Source: Jatrophihabitans_A sp035248685 (GTDB taxonomy: Bacteria > Actinomycetota > Actinomycetes > Mycobacteriales > Jatrophihabitantaceae). From it: a DNA stretch of 64,000 bases. Of the stretch, positions 8,466-16,104 are shown piece after piece. Each line of letters starts with the position of its first letter. Position 1 is the stretch's first letter. The notes under the pieces are model-generated. The model did not search any database. It was given only the letters and a program-made list of their open reading frames with translations, and was not told the DNA's origin. Location of the stretch: assembly GCA_035248685.1 (NCBI GenBank), contig DATFHF010000027.1, positions 186,001-250,000 on the forward strand, in the 5' to 3' direction. The translations under genes were made by a program, and so were the position numbers.

Positions 8466-9257
8466 GTGACACAGCTGGACCCGATCTCGGCGCTGATCGC
8501 GGAATGCGACGATCTCGATCAGATCATCGCCGGCCTGACCGATGAGCAGTGGGACCTGGATACTCCGGCGCCCGGTTGGACCATCGCGCATCAGGTTGCC
8601 CACCTCGCCGCCACCTTCAAGCTTGCCGGCCTGGCCGCCTCGGATCCGGCTGCCTTCACCGCATTGGTCAGCAATCTAAGCTCAAACTTCAACGCCAACG
8701 TCACCGCGGCGCTCGCCGAGTACCTCAACGATCCGCACGAGGTGCTGTTCAAGCGCTGGCAGTCCGAACGGACGGAGGCCATTCGCTCGCTAGCCGGGGT
8801 GCCCGAGGGACAGGTCGTGCCGTGGCTGGTGAACCCGCTGCCACCGGCGATCCTGGCGATGGCCGGCATGATGGAGGCCTTCGCGCACGGCCAGGACATT
8901 GCCGACACCCTCGGCGTGCAGCGCCAACGAACCGACCGGATCCGGTTCCTGGTCGCCTTCGCGGTCCGTACCTGGGACTTCGGCTACCAGGCCCGCAAGG
9001 AGCAGCCGCCCGCGGTCGAGTTCCGGTTCGAGCTGACCGGCCCGTCCGGGGACGTCTGGACCTTCGGTCCGGAGAATGCCAGCCAGCGAATCACCGGTTC
9101 GGCGGTGGACTTCTGCCTGCTGACCACCAGGCGCCGGCACCGAGACGACCTCGATATCCAGGCTGTCGGGCCGGACGCCGACCACTGGGTCGACATCGCT
9201 CAGTCCTACCGCGGACCGGCCGGCGAAGGCCGGACGCCCGGGCAGTTCGCCGGCTGA
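8466..9257 (+). CDS. TIGR03084-family DinB-fold metal-binding protein
   Basis: A 263-residue protein with an N-terminal mycothiol-dependent maleylpyruvate-isomerase-like (DinB) four-helix domain. It contains TPAPGWTIAHQVAHLAAT, and HGQDIADTLG around residues 140-150; the two histidines and the Asp are the expected metal ligands. The C-terminal SCP2-like part (FRFELTGPSGDVWTFGPE, then RITGSAVDFCLL) is typical of TIGR03084. These proteins are proposed mycothiol-dependent transferases or isomerases; substrate unknown. The GTG start has GAGGAAGA five bases upstream. It probably does not belong to the enediyne cluster that starts 264 bp downstream. Confidence 0.88.
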   Translation: MTQLDPISALIAECDDLDQIIAGLTDEQWDLDTPAPGWTIAHQVAHLAATFKLAGLAASDPAAFTALVSNLSSNFNANVTAALAEYLNDPHEVLFKRWQSERTEAIRSLAGVPEGQVVPWLVNPLPPAILAMAGMMEAFAHGQDIADTLGVQRQRTDRIRFLVAFAVRTWDFGYQARKEQPPAVEFRFELTGPSGDVWTFGPENASQRITGSAVDFCLLTTRRRHRDDLDIQAVGPDADHWVDIAQSYRGPAGEGRTPGQFAG

Positions 9258-9271
9258 GTCGGACGCGGGGG

Positions 9272-9292
9272 TCAGCCTGGGCGACAGGCTGA
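9272..9292 (+). terminator. Hairpin after TIGR03084 gene
   Basis: Perfect 8-bp stem (TCAGCCTG / CAGGCTGA) with loop GGCGA, 15 bp after the stop codon. No clear T-tract. Probable terminator separating the upstream genes from the enediyne cluster. The rest of the 264-bp gap holds no convincing gene. Confidence 0.5.
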
Positions 9293-9521
9293 TTCCGGCT
9301 GCCCGAATGCCGGTACCGCGCTGCTCGGCAAGGCAGAAGATGCCCCGCGGCAGCGTACCGGCGCAGACTCCAAGATGTTTGCGATGGCGGGCGCGACCGT
9401 CATCCGCCGGCTGAGCACGGCCATCAGTCAGCTGGCCGCCGCGGTTATTTCTACCACCCGATGATCCGACCGAAACAGTCGATCGGGCTATCCGTCATGC
9501 CCGAGGACAGGAGATCCAGCC

Positions 9522-10094
9522 ATGCAGCCTGGGAGCACAACCTCGCTCGATGACGTAACGGTCATGAGCCTGGAGGCCTTCGCCGACACGATCGTGCCGG
9601 GAAACAAACGGTTTCCCGACGATCGGGCGATCGCCGGAGTGTCCGAGGACGGCGGTTCGGTAGCTGCCGGCGCCATCCAGCTGCTCGAGTCCCCGGCTGG
9701 TGGCCTGTCCCAATGGCTGGCCGGGCTGGCCGGAATGCTGAACGGCCACGCGCAAAACTTCGCAGGAGAGCAAAGCATCGAGCTGGACGAGTCGGTGCCG
9801 CCGTTCGTCAGCCTGAGCTACGAGCAACGGTGCGATTTGATCCTTCGGCTGGTCGCACCTGATCATCCGGAACGGCAGGGCTGGGTCAACCTGGTCATGT
9901 TCAGCAACATGGCCTACGACGCCGCGACCCACCTGCACACCGGCGAGGCGATCGCGGCCGGCCATCCCGGCCTGAACGGCATCGGCTACGCACCGCCGAA
10001 CGAAGACGGCCTGTGGCGGTTCCCCGAATATTCCTACGGCAAGCCATTGGCCAACATGCATCCGCAAACCACCGCGACCGGGAGCCCGAAATGA
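9522..10094 (+). CDS. DUF5987-family protein, partner of the GMC oxidoreductase
   Basis: A 190-residue protein (TVMSLEAFADTIVPG, LEVS-like helices, then YDAATHLHTGEAIAAGHPG and FPEYSYGKPLANMHPQT) resembling DUF5987. I recall this family as found next to GMC oxidoreductases in enediyne clusters (SgcE8-like). It has the layout of a gluconate-2-dehydrogenase-subunit-3-like accessory protein but lacks an obvious Tat signal. The start ATG has AGGAG eight bases upstream. Its stop overlaps the next start (ATGA), so the products are probably made in equal amounts and may form a complex. No reaction is assigned to it. Confidence 0.78.
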   Translation: MQPGSTTSLDDVTVMSLEAFADTIVPGNKRFPDDRAIAGVSEDGGSVAAGAIQLLESPAGGLSQWLAGLAGMLNGHAQNFAGEQSIELDESVPPFVSLSYEQRCDLILRLVAPDHPERQGWVNLVMFSNMAYDAATHLHTGEAIAAGHPGLNGIGYAPPNEDGLWRFPEYSYGKPLANMHPQTTATGSPK

Positions 10095-11737
10095 CCCACA
10101 CCGAAAGCACCGATGTGCTGATCATCGGCAGCGGTTTCGGCGGCTCGATCGCCGCCTACCATCTCGCGGCCGGTGGCGCCCGGGTGGTCGTGCTGGAGCG
10201 TGGGCCGTGGCTGGATGCCGACGACTTCGACCAGGACTTCTACCTCGGCACCTCGTCCACCAGGATCTTCGAATTCACCGTCGGTGACGGCATGGCTGTA
10301 CTCGGTGGCAACTGCGTGGGCGGCGGCAGCGTCGTCTACTTCGCCACCATGCCGCGGGCTCCGCACTACACCTTCGAGCGGCGCGGCAGCATCGGCCGTC
10401 GGATGTGGCCGGCGTCGATCAGCCGGGCCACCCTCGACCCTTGGTACAGCCGGGTCGAGGAGTCGCTGCCGGTCAGCGAGCAGCGCTGGGAAACCGTGCC
10501 CTACGCGGGAGGACTGTGGGCAGCTGCCTGCGACAACGCCGGACACACCTGCAACGCGGTTCCGGCCGCCGTCGACAAGAATCTGTGCACTAACTGCAAC
10601 TGGATGATGTCCGGCTGCAAGTTCGACGCCAAGCGCTCGCTGCTGCTGAACTACCTGCCCGGCGCGCTCGCGCACGGCGCGCAAATCCGGCCGCTGCACG
10701 AGGTACAGAAGATCACCAAGGAGGGCCCGGACGGCGCCTTCCGGGTGTACTACAACACCATCCACGACGTCGACTACCGGGTGCAGACCGGAAACGGCGC
10801 GATCGACGCCAAGATCGTAATCGTTGCCGCCGGCACCGCCGCCACCCCGGTAATCCTCAAGCGTTCGGAGCCGGATCTGGGCACCATGCCGAACGCGGTC
10901 GGCCGCTACTTCTCCGGTAACGGCGAGCGGCTGAACACCGCCATCCTCAACGAGGACCGGGTCAGCGAGGTGCTCGGCCTTGATCCGGTCCGCTACCGAG
11001 GACAGATCGGCAAGGGCCCGGTCGCGGCCTGCTGGGACTGGGTCGACGGATCGCTGCCGGAATACGACCGATTCTCCATGGAGCAGCTGTATTTCCCGCC
11101 TGGTCTCGGGACGATCCTCGCCCAGGTTCCGGACGCCACCGGGCCGACCTGGTTCGGTAAGGAGAAGAAAGAGATCATGCGGCGCTGGCAGTCCTGGCTG
11201 ACTATCTTCACGATGTCGGAAGACGACAACGAGGGCGTGTTCGGCTTGCCGCCGGAGACCGGCAACTCGATGCGGGTCTCGCAGCAGATGTTCGGGCTGG
11301 GCCCGCTGCGCTACCGGCCGACCGAGAACACCTGGAACGGGTGGAACAAGTCCGACGCCGCAGTAAAGAGCATCCTGGAGAAGGACGGCCTGGCTCGAGT
11401 GATGCCGTGGACCAACGACGTGGTCGGCGCCTACACCGTGCACCCGCTGGCCTCTTGCCGGATCGGCGACGATCCGCAGACCTCGGCGCTGGACGACAAC
11501 CACGAACTGCGTGGCCACCCCGGCATCTTCGTCACCGACGGCTCGGCGGTACCGGGTGCGCTCAATGTCAACCCCGCCATGACGATCGCGGCACTGGCCG
11601 AACGGGCGATGCCCGCCATCGTGCGTAGCGCTCGGGCTCGTGGCATCGACGTCAGCTACGGTGCGCCGACCCCGGAAGGTGCGACCAGCAGCCGCAAGGA
11701 CATCCTGCAGGCAGCACAGCGAGTACTGGCCGACTGA
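10091..11737 (+). CDS. GMC-family FAD-dependent oxidoreductase (enediyne SgcE9-like)
   Basis: A 548-residue flavoprotein with a Rossmann FAD motif G13-S-G15-F-G-G18 and an ERGPW acidic strand end. C-terminal GMC signatures are AYTVHPLASCRIG (catalytic His) and NVNPAMTIAALAER. It is closest in style to cholesterol-oxidase-type GMC enzymes. It probably oxidises an alcohol in the polyketide intermediate. A cysteine cluster, C166-X2-C169-X6-C176 (LCTNCNWMMSGC), sits in the substrate/flavin region and could bind a metal or form a disulfide. Coupled to the DUF5987 gene by an ATGA overlap. The role in warhead maturation is inferred from the cluster and from recalled C-1027-type gene sets. Confidence 0.9.
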   Translation: MTHTESTDVLIIGSGFGGSIAAYHLAAGGARVVVLERGPWLDADDFDQDFYLGTSSTRIFEFTVGDGMAVLGGNCVGGGSVVYFATMPRAPHYTFERRGSIGRRMWPASISRATLDPWYSRVEESLPVSEQRWETVPYAGGLWAAACDNAGHTCNAVPAAVDKNLCTNCNWMMSGCKFDAKRSLLLNYLPGALAHGAQIRPLHEVQKITKEGPDGAFRVYYNTIHDVDYRVQTGNGAIDAKIVIVAAGTAATPVILKRSEPDLGTMPNAVGRYFSGNGERLNTAILNEDRVSEVLGLDPVRYRGQIGKGPVAACWDWVDGSLPEYDRFSMEQLYFPPGLGTILAQVPDATGPTWFGKEKKEIMRRWQSWLTIFTMSEDDNEGVFGLPPETGNSMRVSQQMFGLGPLRYRPTENTWNGWNKSDAAVKSILEKDGLARVMPWTNDVVGAYTVHPLASCRIGDDPQTSALDDNHELRGHPGIFVTDGSAVPGALNVNPAMTIAALAERAMPAIVRSARARGIDVSYGAPTPEGATSSRKDILQAAQRVLAD

Positions 11738-11776
11738 TGAGCGAGAAGCTGAGCGCTCGCGCGAAGAGCGGGTCCG
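11738..11776 (+). repeat. Gene-boundary repeat, copy A
   Basis: Short form of a repeat found four times in this window (also 55321-55395, 60853-60895, 63060-63135). The shared core is GAGCGCTCGCGCGAAGAGC or a close variant. This copy begins at the TGATGA of the GMC stop and ends about 5 bp before the next start codon, so it links two genes of the cluster. Confidence 0.7.
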
Positions 11777-11780
11777 ACTG

Positions 11781-12878
11781 ATGTCTGCCGACCCGAGCCG
11801 GAAGACGCGTACCGCACCGGTCGCGGGTCAGCTGTTGCGGACCGCGCTGCGCCGCTCGCCGAACCACATTCGGCATGTGGCAGCGGTGCGTCCGCGCTCG
11901 GCCAGCGCGCTCACTGCCCGCGTCTACGAGCAAACCGAGCGTGACTTCGGCGTGATCGCACCACCGGTGGCACTGCACGCGCCGGCTCCGGGGCCGTTGG
12001 CGGCCAGTTGGCTCATGTTGCGCGAGAGCCTGGTCGCCGACGGCCTGGTGCCGCGACCGGCCAAGGAGGCGATCGCCGCAGCGGTTTCGCTCAGTAATTC
12101 CTGCCCATACTGCATCGAGGTGCACAGCGTCGCGATGTACGGCCTGGCCGGTTCGGCCGACGCGTCCGCGCTGTCCGGTGACCGGCTGGCCGACGTCAGC
12201 GACCCACAGGCCCGGCGGTTGGCACAGTGGGCCAGGACCAGCCGCCAACGCGACGCCGCCGGTGCCGATCGTCCGTTCAGTGACGATGAGGCGCCCGAGG
12301 TGATCGGTACTGCACTGATCTTCCATTACCTGAACCGAATGGTGAACATCTTCCTCGACGACTCACCGCTGCCGGCCAACCTGCCGGCGGCGGCGCGATC
12401 CAATGCGGGGCGGGTACTCGCTTGGCACATGGGAACCACCGCCGACAGCGCGCATCCGGCTGGTAGATCGCTGTTCTTATTACCACCGGCTGAGCCGGCG
12501 GCGGATCTGAGCTGGGCAGCTAGCAACCCGGTCATCCTCGACGCGTTTGCGCGATCCGTGGCGGCTATTGACGAAGCCGGCGAGCAGTTCGTGCCCGAGC
12601 CGGTGCGCGAACTCGTCCTGCGAGTACTACGAGACTGGGACGGTTCCGACCCCGGATTGGGTGGCGACTGGCTGGCCGACGCACTGGCTCCGTTGCCGGA
12701 TGCCGTCCGACCGGTCGGACGGTTGGCCATGTTGACCGCGCTGGCCAGCTATCGGGTCGACCGCACTGTCATCGAGCTGTGCCGGAGCCGGCCGCACGAG
12801 CCGGACGATGAGGCACTGATCAGCGTCACCGCCTGGGCGAGCCTTGCCGCTGCTCGCCAAATCGCCGCTTGGCACTAA
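11781..12878 (+). CDS. AhpD / carboxymuconolactone decarboxylase-like protein
   Basis: A 365-residue all-helical protein with an AhpD-like core at residues ~65-150. It carries the redox motif C108-P-Y-C111 followed by E113 and H115 (NSCPYCIEVHSVAMYGL). This is the C-X2-C-X3-H arrangement of alkylhydroperoxidase-D proteins. The remaining C-terminal ~200 residues are helical and unassigned, making it about twice the length of a simple AhpD. The ATG at 11781 is chosen because upstream codons fall in the gene-boundary repeat. Encoded within the enediyne cluster. It could act in peroxide or thiol redox protection, or in a warhead step; neither is shown by the sequence. Confidence 0.78.
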   Translation: MSADPSRKTRTAPVAGQLLRTALRRSPNHIRHVAAVRPRSASALTARVYEQTERDFGVIAPPVALHAPAPGPLAASWLMLRESLVADGLVPRPAKEAIAAAVSLSNSCPYCIEVHSVAMYGLAGSADASALSGDRLADVSDPQARRLAQWARTSRQRDAAGADRPFSDDEAPEVIGTALIFHYLNRMVNIFLDDSPLPANLPAAARSNAGRVLAWHMGTTADSAHPAGRSLFLLPPAEPAADLSWAASNPVILDAFARSVAAIDEAGEQFVPEPVRELVLRVLRDWDGSDPGLGGDWLADALAPLPDAVRPVGRLAMLTALASYRVDRTVIELCRSRPHEPDDEALISVTAWASLAAARQIAAWH

Positions 12879-13084
12879 TCCGGCTGACTTCACTCGCAGC
12901 GGGCCTTGTTCTCGGGGCCGTGGGCACCCGAGCAACGTGAGAGATGCCGCTTACATTCCCAAGATCGCATTCTTGCTGTACGTATCGGGACATTCTCGGT
13001 GCCTTGCTGTCGCCTTGACGGAGCCGGGACCGTCTCTCAATCCAACAGTCTGCATTTCGACGTTGCTCGTCCGAAGGGTGAATC

Positions 13085-15067
13085 ATGTCCGTATTCCGAG
13101 TCCGCCTACGAAAACTGGTGCCCGCACTAGTGGCCGTAGTTGTCCTGTCGACGCTGTACTTCGTCGCCCAAAGCCGGGTGGCGACCTACGGCGCCGAGGA
13201 GGTGGCGACTCAGTACAAGTTCAGCGAGATGCCGATCCCGCTGCCGCCTGGTTACAACGACCAGAAGATGAACACGATTCGTCCGGTCAACCGAGCATAC
13301 GAAAAGATCGCCGCCTGGATCTCCTCGGTCGGCGCAAGCATCGCGATGAACGACCTGACCGGCCACGGCCGCTCCGACGGCATGTGCATCGTCGACACCC
13401 GGACCAACGACGTCATCATCACCTACACGCCGACCGCACCGGCGGCTGACCGCTTCACCCCGTTCGTGCTCAACGCCGCGCCGCTGCCGATGGATGCCGC
13501 GATGGCGCCGACCAACTGCACACCCGGTGACTACAACGGTGACGGCCGGATGGACCTGCTGGTCACCTACTGGGGCCGCACGCCGGTGCTGTTCCTGGCC
13601 AAGAGCGACGCGACCACGGTGTCCCAAACCTCCTACCGGCCGCAGGAGGTGGTTCTTTCGGAGTCACTCGACGGCAAGTACCACGGCCCGCGCTGGAACA
13701 CCGACGCCGCCTACGTCGGTGACCTGGACGGTGACGGTCACCCCGACCTGATCATCGGCAACTACTTCCCGGACTCGGACGTGCTCGATCCGAACGGCCT
13801 GAACAACGTGCAGATGAACAACTCGCTGTCCAGTGCCCGCAACGGCGGTGGCGACCACGTGCTGCGTTGGTACTCCGCGACCACCGGCACCAAGCCGACG
13901 GCGGCCTACATCGAGGACCCGGCCACCATCCCGTACCACTCCTCCACCGGTTGGACGCTGGCCATCGCCGGCGCTGATCTGACCGGCAGCGGGCTGCCGG
14001 ATATCTACATCGCCAACGACTTCGGCCACGGCCACCTGCTGTACAACGTCTCGACTCCCGGCAAGATCAAGTTCACCGAGGCGCGCGGCCAGCGCACGCC
14101 GACCACTCCGAAGTCGTTCATTCTCGGCAACGGCTCGTTCAAGGGCATGGGCGTCGACTTCGCCGACCTCAACCACAACGGCAAGTTCGACATCATGGTC
14201 AGCAACATCACGACCAAGTGGGGCCTTCAGGAGAGCAACTTCGTCTTCGTCAACCAGGCCAAGAACGAGGCCGACATGAAGGCCAAGCTCAGCAAGGGCA
14301 TCGCCCCGTTCATCCAGGAGGCCGAGCAGTACGGCATGGCCTGGACCGGCTGGGCGTGGGACGTCAAGATGGGCGACTTCCTCAACAACGGCAACCTGTC
14401 CGTGGTACAGACCGACGGCTTCGTCAAGGGCAACATCGATCGATGGAACTGGCTGCAGGAGATGGCCATGACCAACGACGACCTGCTCAGCAACCCGGCC
14501 ATGTGGCCGAACGTCCGGGCCGGCGATGACATTGCGGGTCACCAGAGCCTGGCCTTCTACGCTAAGAACTCCGACGGCAAGTACGTCAACATCAGCTCCC
14601 AGATCGGCACCGCCGTGCCCACCCCGACCCGTGGCGTGGCGATGGCCGACACCACCGGCACCGGCGCGCTCGACTTCGCGGTGGCTCGGCAGTGGGGCCC
14701 GCCGGCCTTCTACGCCAATGAGGCCGCGAACAAGGGCGATTTCATCGACCTGCGGCTGTACCGGCCGGCGACCGGGTCGGGCGCCGGCACCGGTCTGGCC
14801 AACGTCGGGGCACCCGCCTACGACGCGACCGCCACGGTGACCACCCCCAACGGCACTCAGATCTCCCAGCTCGACGGTGGTAGCGGCCACGGCGGCTACC
14901 GCAGCTTCGAGGTCCACTTCGGCCTCGGATCCTTCACGGGCGCGGCTTCGGTGCACCTCCGGTGGCGCGATGCCAATGGTCAGCTCCACGAGCAGACCAT
15001 GCAGCTCAATCCCGGGGTGCACAGCCTCGTCCTGACCGACACCGCACAGGAAGTGTCCAGCCGATGA
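13085..15067 (+). CDS. unbV: UnbV-type enediyne protein (FG-GAP repeats plus ASPIC/UnbV domain)
   Basis: A 660-residue exported or membrane-anchored protein. Residues ~12-33 are a hydrophobic signal-anchor after RVRLRKLV. The body carries VCBS/FG-GAP-like calcium-binding loops (DYNGDGRMDLL, GDLDGDGHPDLIIGN), indicating a beta-propeller. The last ~90 residues (NVGAPAYDATATV, then VHLRWRDANGQLHEQ) fit the ASPIC/UnbV domain named after the enediyne protein UnbV. It is one of the conserved warhead-cassette proteins (SgcE4 position); its biochemical role is unknown. Its stop overlaps the UnbU start (ATGA). Confidence 0.9.
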   Translation: MSVFRVRLRKLVPALVAVVVLSTLYFVAQSRVATYGAEEVATQYKFSEMPIPLPPGYNDQKMNTIRPVNRAYEKIAAWISSVGASIAMNDLTGHGRSDGMCIVDTRTNDVIITYTPTAPAADRFTPFVLNAAPLPMDAAMAPTNCTPGDYNGDGRMDLLVTYWGRTPVLFLAKSDATTVSQTSYRPQEVVLSESLDGKYHGPRWNTDAAYVGDLDGDGHPDLIIGNYFPDSDVLDPNGLNNVQMNNSLSSARNGGGDHVLRWYSATTGTKPTAAYIEDPATIPYHSSTGWTLAIAGADLTGSGLPDIYIANDFGHGHLLYNVSTPGKIKFTEARGQRTPTTPKSFILGNGSFKGMGVDFADLNHNGKFDIMVSNITTKWGLQESNFVFVNQAKNEADMKAKLSKGIAPFIQEAEQYGMAWTGWAWDVKMGDFLNNGNLSVVQTDGFVKGNIDRWNWLQEMAMTNDDLLSNPAMWPNVRAGDDIAGHQSLAFYAKNSDGKYVNISSQIGTAVPTPTRGVAMADTTGTGALDFAVARQWGPPAFYANEAANKGDFIDLRLYRPATGSGAGTGLANVGAPAYDATATVTTPNGTQISQLDGGSGHGGYRSFEVHFGLGSFTGAASVHLRWRDANGQLHEQTMQLNPGVHSLVLTDTAQEVSSR

Positions 15068-16104
15068 CCTCGACAGTCACCAAATCACCGTCCGGAATTA
15101 GCCAGCAGAACCCGCCCTCGGTAGCGGCCACTCCGGCCGCCGCCGTCAAGCCCAAGCCGGACGCGCGCTACATCGCACTGCGCAACTTCGCGGTCTCGAT
15201 CAGCGTGTTGAACATCTTCGGTTACACCATGCTCGGTTTCGAGCAGCCGTGGCTGTGGCCGCTGCTGGCGGTGCTCACCGGCTACACCACCGAGCTGGTG
15301 TTCGAGACGATCAGCGCCTGGGTCTACCTGCGCCCGGCCAAGTACCGCGGCAACGGCTTCCGTGGCCTATACGAAGCACTGTTGCCCTCGCACATCACGG
15401 CGCTGGCCGTCAGCATGCTGCTCTACTGCAACAACCAGTTCTGGCCGGTCGCGTTCGGTGTAGTGGTCGGCGTCGGCGCCAAGCACGTCCTGCAGGCACC
15501 GATCAACGGCCGGATGCGGCACTTCATGAACCCGTCCAACCTCGGCATCACCGCGGTACTGCTCTGCTTCAGCCACTGGGCGAGCATCGCGCCACCGTAC
15601 GAGTTCAGCGAGAACGCCAACACCTTTTTCCGGATCATGATCCCGCTGGTCATCGCCACCGCCGGAACCGTGATCAACGCGATGCTCACCCGCAAGGTGC
15701 CGCTGATCATGGGCTGGATGGGCGGCTTCGCCATCCAGGCCTTCGTCCGGCACTGGATCTGGCCGCATGTCTCGCTGTTCGGCGCGCTCGGTGCCATGAC
15801 CGGTATTGCGTTCGTGCTGTTCACCAACTACATGATCACCGATCCGGGCACCACCCCGTTCAAGGCGCGCAACCAGTTCATATTCGGCTCCTCGGTGGCG
15901 TTCGTCTACGCCGTCATGATGCAGCTGAACATCGTCTACACGCTGTTCTTCGCGACCACCTTCGTCTGCGCCTGCCGCGGCACCGGCTGGTGGGTGGCGC
16001 ACTTCATCGCCAAGTCCAAGCAGCGCCGCGCCGCGGCGGCAGCCGAGATCGAGCCCAAGAGCACCGCGTTCGGTGCGGAAACGGTAGTGGCGGGATCCGT
16101 ATGA
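15064..16104 (+). CDS. unbU: UnbU-type enediyne integral membrane protein
   Basis: A 346-residue membrane protein with a Pro-rich cytoplasmic N-terminus (residues ~1-40) and about eight to nine hydrophobic segments. Its look resembles the RnfD/NqrB family, for example FMNPSNLGITAVLLCFSHW and FTNYMITDPGTTPFKARN. In RnfD/NqrB proteins the S/T-containing TDPGTTP-type segment is near a covalent FMN site. Conserved UnbU (SgcE5-type) proteins occupy exactly this slot before PksE. Role unknown; electron transfer or transport are possible. ATGA overlaps on both sides (with UnbV and PksE) show tight translational coupling. Confidence 0.88.
   Translation: MTSTVTKSPSGISQQNPPSVAATPAAAVKPKPDARYIALRNFAVSISVLNIFGYTMLGFEQPWLWPLLAVLTGYTTELVFETISAWVYLRPAKYRGNGFRGLYEALLPSHITALAVSMLLYCNNQFWPVAFGVVVGVGAKHVLQAPINGRMRHFMNPSNLGITAVLLCFSHWASIAPPYEFSENANTFFRIMIPLVIATAGTVINAMLTRKVPLIMGWMGGFAIQAFVRHWIWPHVSLFGALGAMTGIAFVLFTNYMITDPGTTPFKARNQFIFGSSVAFVYAVMMQLNIVYTLFFATTFVCACRGTGWWVAHFIAKSKQRRAAAAAEIEPKSTAFGAETVVAGSV

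Noticed and set aside
11781..12878. Possible UnbL homologue at the SgcE3-like position
   Set aside because: The protein has an AhpD-type CPYC motif instead; the true UnbL-type proteins (DUF1702) are the two genes at 25.9-27.9 kb.
15249..16100. Single 2238-residue reading frame extending upstream of PksE
   Set aside because: The first ~284 residues overlap UnbU in another frame and are Arg/His-rich shadow sequence; PksE starts at the ATG at 16101.
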